Counted from the stretch's first letter, positions 7,339-13,340 are shown. The stretch: DNA of 13,718 nucleotides from Chitinophagaceae bacterium (GCA_021738605.1 JAIPBY010000043.1:1-13718); one strand, 5' to 3'. Notes: a model not told the origin generated them from the letters alone. Made by a program: numbers and translations.

Positions 7339-9609
7339 ATGAAAATATTTCTCATGCGATACCTTTCGGTATTAAGGTTTTTGTTCATTGTGCTGTTCAT
7401 TTTTGCTGTTCATTATAGCGCTACTGCACAAAAGCAGGTAGCTGCCAGCAGCAGTGAAATCCTGCATGCCATGAAGCGATTGAATGTACTGGGCACTGTC
7501 ATGTACATCGCCGCCCATCCAGATGATGAGAATACCCGTTTGCTGGCCTATATGGCAAGGGATCGTAACTACAAGACCGCTTATCTCGCCATGACCCGTG
7601 GAGATGGTGGGCAGAACCTCATTGGCGATGAGCAAGGCATTGAGCTGGGGATGATCAGAACACAGGAACTGCTTGCTGCCAGAAGGGTGGATGGGGCAGA
7701 ACAGTTTTTCACCCGTGCCTATGATTTTGGATTTTCAAAAAGAACCGAGGAGGCATTGGCCATGTGGGACAAGCAAAAAGTATTGTCAGATGCAGTCTGG
7801 GTGATCAGGAATTTTAAACCTGATGTCATCATCACCCGGTTTCCAGAAGACAGCAGGGCAGGACATGGACACCATTCCGGTTCTGCTGTGATCGCCAGAG
7901 AAGCTTTTGTTGCTGCTGCTGATCCAAAGATGTTTCCTGAACAATTCAAATTTGGTGTTGGCCCCTGGAAGGCCAGGCGCATCATGTGGAACACTTTTAG
8001 TTTTGGTTCTTCCAATACAACAGCAGAAAACCAGCTCAAGATCGATGCAGGAAGCTTTATTCCCTTGCTGGGCAAAAGCATTGGTGAAATAGCAGCTGAA
8101 GGCAGAAGCCAGCACCGAAGCCAGGGATTTGGTTCAGCATCTACAAGAGGATCCGCAACAGAGTATTTTATCCATACGCTTGGCGAAAAAGCAGAGAAAG
8201 ATCCCATGGATGGTGTAGACTGCAGCTGGTCTAGGGTAGAAGGTGGATTGGTTGTCAATGCATTGGTCAATAAATTGGTGGAAACCTATTCCGTGAATGA
8301 CCCTTCAGCTTCTTTGCCCCAATTGATTGCCATCAGAAAAGCCATCCAGGCCATTGGCGATGTCCATTGGAAAAGGATAAAATTAAGTGAAGTAGACAGG
8401 ATCATCCAGTTGACTACAGGATTGCACCTGGAAGCATTGGCAGACCGGTCATTGGTCAAACAAGGTGATTCCATCAGGGTGAATGTTTTGCTCAACAACC
8501 GTGCTGGTGCTGATATCAATATTGGTGAAATCAGTTTTGAAAATACAAAGGCTGGACAGGGCATGGGGTTGAAAAAGAACGTCAACTGGACATACAGTTT
8601 TTATGTTCCAGTATCAGCTTCTAAAAAAATATCACAGCCCTATTGGCTAGAACAGGCCATGGAAGCAGGCTATTTTAATGTGGATGACCAACAGCTGATT
8701 GGCATGCCAGAAAACAAGCCCGCTTTCACGGTCAATGCCATGTTAAATATCATGGGAGAAATCATTCTCTTTGAAATACCTGTGCGGTACCGGGTGGTAG
8801 ATCCTGCCAAAGGAGAATTCTTTCACCCTGTATATGTGCTACCAGCCTCTCCGGCAGCGGATAAAAAAATGGAAACAATTGCTTACGAGCATATCCCAAC
8901 GCTTACATATTTCAGCAATATTGTCAAATTTGACCTGCCCAAGGATTTGAAGACCACTGGCAAGCGCATTGGCTATATCACCGGAGCCGGAGACAAGCTG
9001 CCCGATATGATCAGGATGATGGGATTTGATGTAACAGAGTTGGGCAAGAGTGATATCAATCAAGGCAAACTGAACCAGTTTGATGCAGTGGTGGTGGGCG
9101 TTAGGGCCTACAATGTGAACGAATGGATGGCTGGAAAACATGCCATCCTGATGGACTATGTATCCAATGGGGGCAACCTCGTGGTGCAGTACAATACCAA
9201 TAGTTTTGCTGGCCCTATGCAAAAAACAATGATGGGCCCCAGGCCGTTTACCATTTCCAGAGGGCGGACAACAGAAGAAGATGCCGATGTAGCTTTCTTG
9301 GATGAAAATGATCCATTGCTGAATTTCCCCAACAAGATCACCAAAAATGATTTTTCGGGATGGATACAGGAGCGGGGCATTTATTATGCTGAAAATTTCT
9401 CACCAGATTACAAAGCAGTACTTTCCATGCATGACAAGGGTGAGGCCGACCTCAATGGAAGCCTGATCGTTAGAAATGAAGGCAAGGGCAGGTTCATTTA
9501 TACCGGCCTTGTATTTTTCAGGGAGCTTCCTGCAGGTGTTCCTGGCGCATTCCGTTTGTTTGCTAACATCATTTCCAATCCGAATAAAAAAATCAATGGC
9601 TCAAAATAA
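7339..9609 (+). CDS. Secreted PIG-L (LmbE-like) family deacetylase with C-terminal glutamine-amidotransferase-like domain
   Basis: A 756-residue protein with three parts. Residues 1-30 form a signal peptide (hydrophobic FLFIVLFIFAVHYSATAQ). Residues about 50-220 are a PIG-L zinc deacetylase domain: AHPDDE gives His60 and Asp63 as metal ligands and Asp62 as likely general base, and HGHHS gives His176 and His179, matching the HxxH of MshB-type enzymes. The middle, about 370-510, is beta-rich and resembles an Ig-like/NEW3-like module. Residues from about 543 (RIGYITGAGDKLP, then DAVVVGVRAYN and NGGNLVVQYNTN) look like the Rossmann-like class I glutamine amidotransferase/ThuA fold; I see no clear catalytic Cys. 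PIG-L family enzymes remove N-acetyl groups from GlcNAc conjugates; the substrate here is unknown. Most characterised members are cytoplasmic, so export is notable. Its 3' end overlaps the next gene by 14 bases, heading a three-gene operon. Confidence 0.9.
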   Translation: MKIFLMRYLSVLRFLFIVLFIFAVHYSATAQKQVAASSSEILHAMKRLNVLGTVMYIAAHPDDENTRLLAYMARDRNYKTAYLAMTRGDGGQNLIGDEQGIELGMIRTQELLAARRVDGAEQFFTRAYDFGFSKRTEEALAMWDKQKVLSDAVWVIRNFKPDVIITRFPEDSRAGHGHHSGSAVIAREAFVAAADPKMFPEQFKFGVGPWKARRIMWNTFSFGSSNTTAENQLKIDAGSFIPLLGKSIGEIAAEGRSQHRSQGFGSASTRGSATEYFIHTLGEKAEKDPMDGVDCSWSRVEGGLVVNALVNKLVETYSVNDPSASLPQLIAIRKAIQAIGDVHWKRIKLSEVDRIIQLTTGLHLEALADRSLVKQGDSIRVNVLLNNRAGADINIGEISFENTKAGQGMGLKKNVNWTYSFYVPVSASKKISQPYWLEQAMEAGYFNVDDQQLIGMPENKPAFTVNAMLNIMGEIILFEIPVRYRVVDPAKGEFFHPVYVLPASPAADKKMETIAYEHIPTLTYFSNIVKFDLPKDLKTTGKRIGYITGAGDKLPDMIRMMGFDVTELGKSDINQGKLNQFDAVVVGVRAYNVNEWMAGKHAILMDYVSNGGNLVVQYNTNSFAGPMQKTMMGPRPFTISRGRTTEEDADVAFLDENDPLLNFPNKITKNDFSGWIQERGIYYAENFSPDYKAVLSMHDKGEADLNGSLIVRNEGKGRFIYTGLVFFRELPAGVPGAFRLFANIISNPNKKINGSK

Positions 9610-9751
9610 CAAAAGAAGGTCTCCTGTTTTTGCCATGGTGGTTGGTTTGGGACTCGGCCTATTGATTGCTTTGGTCAGGAAAAAAATTGCATTGGGATTA
9701 TTGATCGGAATCCTGGTAGCCGCCATCATCTATAAAAGGGACAAACGATGA
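9596..9751 (+). CDS. Small two-helix membrane protein (51 aa), unknown function
   Basis: I do not recognise this protein. Starting at ATG 9596 it begins MAQNNKRRSP, followed by two hydrophobic segments (residues about 11-27 and 31-46) separated by RKK and ending in the basic tail YKRDKR. The charge pattern predicts a helical hairpin with the connecting loop and both ends rich in positive charge. A longer reading from ATG 9476 exists in this frame, but it lies wholly inside the PIG-L gene and adds no sensible domain, so the short start is preferred. The start overlaps the PIG-L stop by 14 bases and the TGA overlaps the symporter ATG by 4 bases (ATGA). This arrangement strongly suggests translational coupling, and it is the main evidence that the gene is real. 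It could be an accessory subunit of the symporter; that is inference only. Confidence 0.7.
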   Translation: MAQNNKRRSPVFAMVVGLGLGLLIALVRKKIALGLLIGILVAAIIYKRDKR

Positions 9752-11439
9752 GTGTTGTAGACTGGTCAGTACTGGTGCTCACCATTGTTTTGGTTGTGCT
9801 CTATGGTGTTTACAAGGGCAGAGCCACCAAAGACATTGATGGCTATTTTAGAAGCAGCAAGCAATTGCGCTGGTACATGGTGATGCTCAGTGTGATTGGT
9901 ACCCAGGCCAGTGCAGTTACTTTTTTATCTGGTCCTGGTCAGGCCTATGCAGACGGCATGCGGTTTGTACAATACTATTTTGGATTGCCCCTGGCGATGC
10001 TGGTCTTGTGCATCACCTTTGTTCCCATCTTTCACAAGCTCAATGTATACACCGCTTATGAATTTCTAGAAAAGCGGTTCGATAAAAAGACCCGTTCTTT
10101 CACAGCTTTTCTATTTCTTTTGTCCAGGGCATTGTCTACCGGCATCAGCATCTATGCACCTGCCATCATCTTATCATCCGTACTTGGTTGGAACATTTAT
10201 GTTACCAATGTTTTGATGGGGGGAATTGTGATCCTCTATAGCATCAGTGGTGGTGCCAGGGCAGTTGCCTATACACAGCAACTGCAGCTGGTCATCATTT
10301 TTTCAGGGCTATTTCTTGCAGCCTATTTGTTGATTGATATGATGCCCCAGGGGATAGGATTGGGTGAAGCTATTTCCATAGGACAAGACCTTGGTAAAAT
10401 GAATGTGATCACCACAGGAATGACCGATAAGGGATTTGATTGGTCTGATCGGTTCAATATCATCAGTGGGGTGATTGGGGGTTTCTTCTTGGCCCTATCC
10501 TATTTTGGTACAGACCAAAGCCAGGTGGGAAGGTACTTGTCTGGCAGCTCCATCAAGGAAAGCCGTATTGCCCTGATCATGAATGGGATTGTAAAAATCC
10601 CGATGCAGTTTTTTATTCTTTTTATAGGTGTCCTTGTTTTTGTCTACTATATGTTCAATGCTTCTCCGCTTTTTTTCAATCAACTGGCCATTGATAAGTT
10701 GAAAACAACAGCCTATCATGATCAGGTGGTTGCCCTCGAACAGGACCACAAGGTTATTTCTATGGAGAAGCAGGATTTGTTGACAACATTAAAAGGGAAG
10801 GATCCTGCCCTTTATTCGGCTGCCTTGCACGGTATTCAACAAAAAGAAGCTGCCCTTCGCCTCAAGGTCAAGAAAATGGTAAAAGAGTCGGGTATTCTTG
10901 TAGAGAATGCAGACACCAACTATGTATTCATCCGGTTTGTCATGGACCACATGCCCAAAGGATTGATAGGGCTGCTGATTGCAGTGATTTTTCTTGCAGC
11001 ATGGGGTAGCATTTCGGCAGCCCTGAACTCACTTTCAGCATCAACCCTGATCGATTTTCACAAACAATACATCAATGCAAATCCTTCCGAAGCAGAAGCA
11101 TTTAAATTGTCTCGCATGTACACCCTTTTTTGGGGAATGTTCTGCATTATTTTTGCCCAGTTTGCTACCAATCTGGGTAGCCTGATTGAAGCGGTAAATA
11201 TCCTGGGCTCTTGGTTTTATGGCGTTATGCTGGGTATTTTCCTGGTTGCGTTTTACCTTAAAAAAGTACAAGGGAATGCCGTCTTTTATGCGGCCATCCT
11301 GGGAGAGATAGTTGTGATTGCCATGTATGCATTTACCGACATCGGATGGTTATGGCTCAATGCCATTGGAGCCATTGCAGTAGTGGTCTTTGCGGTTGTT
11401 GCTGAAATTGTATTGGGAAAGAAACAAATCGCTGAATAG
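9748..11439 (+). CDS. Sodium:solute symporter (SSS family)
   Basis: A 563-residue inner-membrane transporter with the SSS layout of about 13 helices. The family moves sugars, amino acids, sialic acid or similar solutes inward with Na+ (LeuT fold). Seen: an N-terminal helix, the conserved region MLSVIGTQASAVTFLSGPGQAY (residues about 46-67), GWNIYVTNVLMGGIVILYS with SISGGARAVAYTQQLQ (about 148-180), the family signature GTDQSQVGRYLSG (254-266), and the Na+-site helix SISAALNSLSASTLIDF (421-437). Between two helices, about residues 305-392 form a long hydrophilic, partly coiled-coil stretch rich in Lys, Glu and Gln, larger than in basic SSS members. The gene overlaps the 51-residue membrane protein by 4 bases and is third in the PIG-L operon, so a deacetylated sugar or conjugate is a reasonable but unproven substrate. 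Confidence 0.92.
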   Translation: MSVVDWSVLVLTIVLVVLYGVYKGRATKDIDGYFRSSKQLRWYMVMLSVIGTQASAVTFLSGPGQAYADGMRFVQYYFGLPLAMLVLCITFVPIFHKLNVYTAYEFLEKRFDKKTRSFTAFLFLLSRALSTGISIYAPAIILSSVLGWNIYVTNVLMGGIVILYSISGGARAVAYTQQLQLVIIFSGLFLAAYLLIDMMPQGIGLGEAISIGQDLGKMNVITTGMTDKGFDWSDRFNIISGVIGGFFLALSYFGTDQSQVGRYLSGSSIKESRIALIMNGIVKIPMQFFILFIGVLVFVYYMFNASPLFFNQLAIDKLKTTAYHDQVVALEQDHKVISMEKQDLLTTLKGKDPALYSAALHGIQQKEAALRLKVKKMVKESGILVENADTNYVFIRFVMDHMPKGLIGLLIAVIFLAAWGSISAALNSLSASTLIDFHKQYINANPSEAEAFKLSRMYTLFWGMFCIIFAQFATNLGSLIEAVNILGSWFYGVMLGIFLVAFYLKKVQGNAVFYAAILGEIVVIAMYAFTDIGWLWLNAIGAIAVVVFAVVAEIVLGKKQIAE

Positions 11440-11442
11440 TTA

Positions 11443-11459
11443 ACCCAGGATGGGTATTT
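11443..11459 (+). terminator. Possible weak terminator after the symporter
   Basis: A short stem ACCCA / TGGGT (11443-11447 with 11451-11455) with a 3-nt loop starts 4 bases after the symporter stop and is followed by the short AT-rich tail ATTTC. The stem is only 5 bp and the T run is poor. It could end symporter transcription before the convergent tRNA-Leu gene, but the support is weak. Confidence 0.3.
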
Positions 11460-11467
11460 CATTTAAG

Positions 11468-11554
11468 TGCCTCGGGCGGGAATCGAACCCGCACTCGCTT
11501 TTTCGGCGAACAGGATTTTAAGTCCTGCGTGTCTACCAATTCCACCACCGAGGC
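11468..11554 (-). tRNA. tRNA-Leu (anticodon UAA)
   Basis: An 87-nt class II tRNA read on the minus strand. The acceptor stem GCCTCGG (11554-11548) pairs with CCGAGGC (11475-11469), with discriminator A at 11468. The anticodon arm is CAGGA-CTTAAAA-TCCTG with anticodon TAA at 11520-11518, so it reads UUA and UUG. The D arm (TGGTAGAC), a long variable arm with TCGC/GCGA pairing, and the T loop GGTTCGATTCC are all present. No CCA is encoded; CTT follows the discriminator. It lies 37 bases downstream of tRNA-Gly, with a hairpin between them, and converges on the symporter. Confidence 0.96.
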
Positions 11555-11590
11555 ATGCGAAATGCATGAAGGAACAAACGAACTTAAACT

Positions 11591-11617
11591 AAAAATTCCA
11601 TCAGAGATGGAATTTTT
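11591..11617 (-). terminator. Perfect 12-bp hairpin between tRNA-Gly and tRNA-Leu (terminator-like)
   Basis: A perfect inverted repeat (11591-11602 with 11606-11617, AAAAATTCCATC / GATGGAATTTTT) has a 3-nt loop. Read on the minus strand it begins 3 bases after the tRNA-Gly 3' end and finishes in five U, so it resembles an intrinsic terminator for tRNA-Gly. The A5/T5 ends make it symmetric. Because tRNA-Leu lies just downstream on the same strand, the hairpin may instead be a partial attenuator or a processing signal. Confidence 0.6.
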
Positions 11618-11620
11618 GTG

Positions 11621-11693
11621 AGCGGAAGACGAGATTCGAACCCGCGACCCCAACCTTGGCAAGGTTGTGCTCTACCAGCTGAGCTACTTCCGC
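11621..11693 (-). tRNA. tRNA-Gly (anticodon GCC)
   Basis: A 73-nt class I tRNA on the minus strand. The acceptor stem GCGGAAG (11693-11687) pairs with CTTCCGC (11628-11622), with discriminator T at 11621. The D arm is GCTCAGCTGGTAGAGC, the anticodon loop TTGCCAA has GCC at 11660-11658, and the T loop is GGGTTCGAATC. No CCA is encoded. It lies downstream of the 68-residue membrane protein on the same strand. Confidence 0.97.
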
Positions 11694-11718
11694 ATTGTGT
11701 GTAAGAACATAAGGGGTG

Positions 11719-11749
11719 CAAAAATAAGAATAAGATCTTAATCTAAAAA
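11719..11749 (-). promoter_or_regulatory. Putative promoter of tRNA-Gly (Bacteroidetes type)
   Basis: On the minus strand, TATTTTTG at 11726-11719 matches the Bacteroidetes -7 box TAnnTTTG exactly. About 19 nt upstream is a T run (11749-11745) in place of the TTTG -33 element, so that half is only a partial match. Transcription would start roughly 15-20 nt before the tRNA-Gly 5' end at 11693, a sensible leader. Confidence 0.45.
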
Positions 11750-11757
11750 GAAAATTC

Positions 11758-11964
11758 TTATTTGTATTTGGGCGTGTACTGAGTACTTTCAGGAACTTCC
11801 ACTTTGGGTTTTCCTTTGTAGCGCATGCTGTACAAACCATAGCATCCACCCAGTACAAAAGCCATAAAGGCGAAGAGCTGGACGTGAAACAGGAATCGGG
11901 AAGAGATTACCCAGTTTCTGCCAAAGTCTTTCTTTTCAGCGATGTCAGTTGTATTCTGTTGCAT
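11758..11964 (-). CDS. Hypothetical small membrane protein (68 aa)
   Basis: I do not recognise the family. The protein starts MQQNTTDIAEKKDFGRNW, has one strongly hydrophobic stretch (residues about 24-47, FLFHVQLFAFMAFVLGGCYG), then YSMRYKGK and a short soluble tail ending TQYTPKYK. A single membrane helix is predicted, with the N-terminus and the RYKGK side both polar; the positive charges after the helix suggest a cytoplasmic C-terminus. A near-consensus promoter sits immediately upstream (11982-12011) and the ATG at 11964 follows it by a short leader, which supports a real gene. It is between the glycosyltransferase (43-base gap) and tRNA-Gly, all on the same strand. No function can be assigned from sequence. 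Confidence 0.7.
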   Translation of the reverse strand: MQQNTTDIAEKKDFGRNWVISSRFLFHVQLFAFMAFVLGGCYGLYSMRYKGKPKVEVPESTQYTPKYK

Positions 11965-11981
11965 ATGTTTCTTTTGCTCGG

Positions 11982-12011
11982 CAAAAATAAGGAATCAAGT
12001 TTATTTTTCAA
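11982..12011 (-). promoter_or_regulatory. Promoter of the 68-aa membrane protein (TTG-N19-TAnnTTTG)
   Basis: On the minus strand, TTG at 12011-12009 is followed after exactly 19 nt by TATTTTTG at 11989-11982. This matches the Bacteroidetes -33/-7 promoter pattern in both boxes and in spacing. The ATG at 11964 is 17 bases beyond the -7 box. The -33 TTG overlaps the TGA stop codon of the upstream glycosyltransferase gene (12010-12008). Confidence 0.55.
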
Positions 12012-13048
12012 CTGCAGTTTTCAACAATTTCTGAAAACCTGTTTTTGCCTTTTACAAAATGTTGCCAAACCACGCTGCCCATGTATCTTCCAGCGATTTT
12101 ACCATTTCTTTTCACAGGGGAAATACTTTTTTTCTGACCAGCAAGCAACCAGCTGAAAAACCCAAAATGGGCTTTCATGATAGCAGTAAAAAAGTAGGCC
12201 TGTCCTGAAATCAGGTTTTTCCAAGCGCTGATGGCATCCAGCAGGAAACGGAAACTGACGGTCATCAGAGCATCCATTCCTTCGAGGTTTTTCCAAAGCA
12301 TGATCAGGTTGTTTCTGAAGTTGAGATAAATTTTCTTGGGATTGTTTTTGGCAAGGGTTCCTCCACCAATATGGTAGATGATGGATGCCGGGCAAGACAT
12401 GATCTGGTGGCCTGCCAATTGTAATCTCCAGCAAAGGTCAATCTCTTCCTGGTGCGCAAAAAAGTAACCATCAAATCCGCCGACTGCATCAAATGCTGAA
12501 TGCCTTATAAACATGGAGGCTCCCGATGCCCAGAATATAGGTCCTGGCTTGTCGTATTGGTGCTCGTCTTTTTCAAGTACATCAAATATCCTTCCTTTTG
12601 AAAATGGATAACCGAATCTGTCTATCCAACCGCCTGCTGCTCCCGCATATTCAAAACTTTCCTTGTTGTTGTAATCCAATATTTTGGGTTGGATGGCAAC
12701 AACATCCGGATTTTCCATGAACATGTCCATGATGGGCTCAATCCATCCCGGGCTAACTTCAATATCAGAGTTCAGGAGCACCATGAATTCTTCATCTACA
12801 TGCCTGAGCGCCCTGTTGTATCCGCCTGCAAATCCTTCATTGGAAGGATTGCGTATGATTTTAATAGAAGGGTAATGAGATGATGTCCAATCAACAGACC
12901 CATCTGTAGAAGCATTGTCTGCCAGGTAAACAACCATGTTGGGGTAGGTGGATGCGAAAACAAAGGGTAAGAATTGTTCGAGATAATGTTTGCCATTCCA
13001 ATTCAGGATGACAACTGCAAGTCTAGGATGAGAATCAGTTGGTTGCAT
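12008..13048 (-). CDS. Family 2 glycosyltransferase (WbbL/rhamnosyltransferase-like)
   Basis: A 346-residue GT-A fold enzyme that by family transfers a sugar from a nucleotide-sugar donor to a growing surface polysaccharide or glycolipid at the inner face of the membrane. Seen: start LAVVILNWNGK (residues about 10-20), nucleotide-binding DNASTDGS (44-51), NPSNEGFAGGYNRA (67-80), the DXD-like metal site NSD (93-95), GASMFIRHSAFDAVGGFD (176-193), and the acceptor-side acidic motif EEIDLCWR (201-208) followed by YHIGGGT. The C-terminal third (about 235-310) has amphipathic and hydrophobic segments that could bind the membrane. All catalytic elements are present. The closest recognisable group is the WbbL-like rhamnosyltransferases, but donor and acceptor cannot be told from sequence. 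It stands alone, not in a polysaccharide cluster within this window. Confidence 0.92.
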   Translation of the reverse strand: MQPTDSHPRLAVVILNWNGKHYLEQFLPFVFASTYPNMVVYLADNASTDGSVDWTSSHYPSIKIIRNPSNEGFAGGYNRALRHVDEEFMVLLNSDIEVSPGWIEPIMDMFMENPDVVAIQPKILDYNNKESFEYAGAAGGWIDRFGYPFSKGRIFDVLEKDEHQYDKPGPIFWASGASMFIRHSAFDAVGGFDGYFFAHQEEIDLCWRLQLAGHQIMSCPASIIYHIGGGTLAKNNPKKIYLNFRNNLIMLWKNLEGMDALMTVSFRFLLDAISAWKNLISGQAYFFTAIMKAHFGFFSWLLAGQKKSISPVKRNGKIAGRYMGSVVWQHFVKGKNRFSEIVENCS

Positions 13049-13056
13049 GTGTTTAA

Positions 13057-13064
13057 CAAATTTA
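13057..13064 (-). promoter_or_regulatory. Putative -7 box upstream of the glycosyltransferase
   Basis: On the minus strand, TAAATTTG at 13064-13057 is a perfect TAnnTTTG match, but only 8 bases separate it from the ATG at 13048, so the transcript would be nearly leaderless. No TTG lies at the expected -33 distance. It is a candidate only. Confidence 0.35.
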
Positions 13065-13096
13065 GGTCCTATCTGCCTAAAAATAGCTACTCCATT

Positions 13097-13126
13097 TTTT
13101 CATGTCTTGATTTTTACATAAATTTG
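13097..13126 (+). promoter_or_regulatory. Putative promoter of tRNA-Leu(GAG)
   Basis: TAAATTTG at 13119-13126 is a perfect TAnnTTTG -7 box ending 11 bases before the tRNA 5' end at 13138. About 19 nt upstream lies a T run (13095-13100) instead of TTTG, a partial -33 match. Its position directly before a stable RNA gene supports it. Confidence 0.5.
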
Positions 13127-13137
13127 TCATCCCTCGG

Positions 13138-13221
13138 GCCCAGGTGGCGAAATTGGTAGACGCACTACCTTGAGGTGGTAGCGCTGGAAACGGCGTGCTG
13201 GTTCGAATCCAGTCTTGGGCA
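13138..13221 (+). tRNA. tRNA-Leu (anticodon GAG)
   Basis: An 84-nt class II tRNA. The acceptor stem GCCCAGG (13138-13144) pairs with CTTGGGC (13214-13220) with one G-U pair; the discriminator is A13221. The anticodon arm is CTACC-TTGAGGT-GGTAG with anticodon GAG at 13172-13174, reading CUC and CUU. It has a long variable arm and the T loop GGTTCGAATCC. No CCA is encoded. It is a second leucine isoacceptor in the window and is followed at once by a 15-bp hairpin. Confidence 0.97.
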
Positions 13222-13340
13222 CAAACGCCCTTCCAACGAAGTTGGAAGGGCGTTTTGATTTGTGAGCGTTGAACGCTCGCATTCAAAAGCGAACAAATCA
13301 AAACGCCACTCCTCGCCGAAGGCGAGGGAAGGGCGTTTGT
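13221..13340. repeat. 120-bp nested palindrome: inverted pair of hairpin units (REP-doublet-like)
   Basis: The ends form a perfect 14-bp inverted repeat (13221-13234 with 13327-13340, ACAAACGCCCTTCC). A second perfect 15-bp inverted repeat lies inside (13249-13263 with 13293-13307, GGCGTTTTGATTTGT). Thus 13221-13263 and 13293-13340 are inverted copies of one unit with the same flanks but different hairpin tips. They are separated by a 29-base spacer (13264-13292) with its own small stems, GAGCG/CGCTC or TCGC/GCGA. The left arm is the 15-bp hairpin listed separately; the right tip is CCTCGCC-GAA-GGCGAGG. No transposase gene or clear target duplication is visible. It resembles REP doublets (REPINs/BIMEs), but this is inference from shape only. 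Confidence 0.75.
13223..13256 (+). terminator. Hairpin terminator of tRNA-Leu(GAG)
   Basis: A perfect 15-bp stem (13223-13237 with 13241-13255, AAACGCCCTTCCAAC / GTTGGAAGGGCGTTT) capped by the triloop GAA starts right after the discriminator base and ends in TTTT then GATTTG. It is very stable, with a short U tract, and probably ends the tRNA transcript. It also forms the left arm of the 120-bp palindrome. Confidence 0.65.

Noticed and set aside
7719..8270. 183-aa minus-strand frame inside the PIG-L gene
   Set aside because: It is antisense to the conserved deacetylase domain, has no recognisable domain and only mirrors the codon pattern of the real gene.
9476..9595. N-terminal extension of the 51-aa protein from ATG 9476
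   Set aside because: It lies entirely within the PIG-L coding region and adds 40 unrelated residues. The start at 9596 matches the overlap pattern of the operon.
11459..11858. Two overlapping minus-strand reading frames (67 and 85 aa) across the tRNA-Leu and tRNA-Gly genes
   Set aside because: Their sequences (VVELVDTQDLKSCSP, AEVAQLVEHNLAKVG) are translations of the tRNA genes themselves, a known source of false proteins.
13221..13340. CRISPR array or tRNA-borne attachment site
   Set aside because: The repeats are inverted, not direct and regularly spaced. No integrase gene and no duplicated tRNA 3' end is visible in the window.
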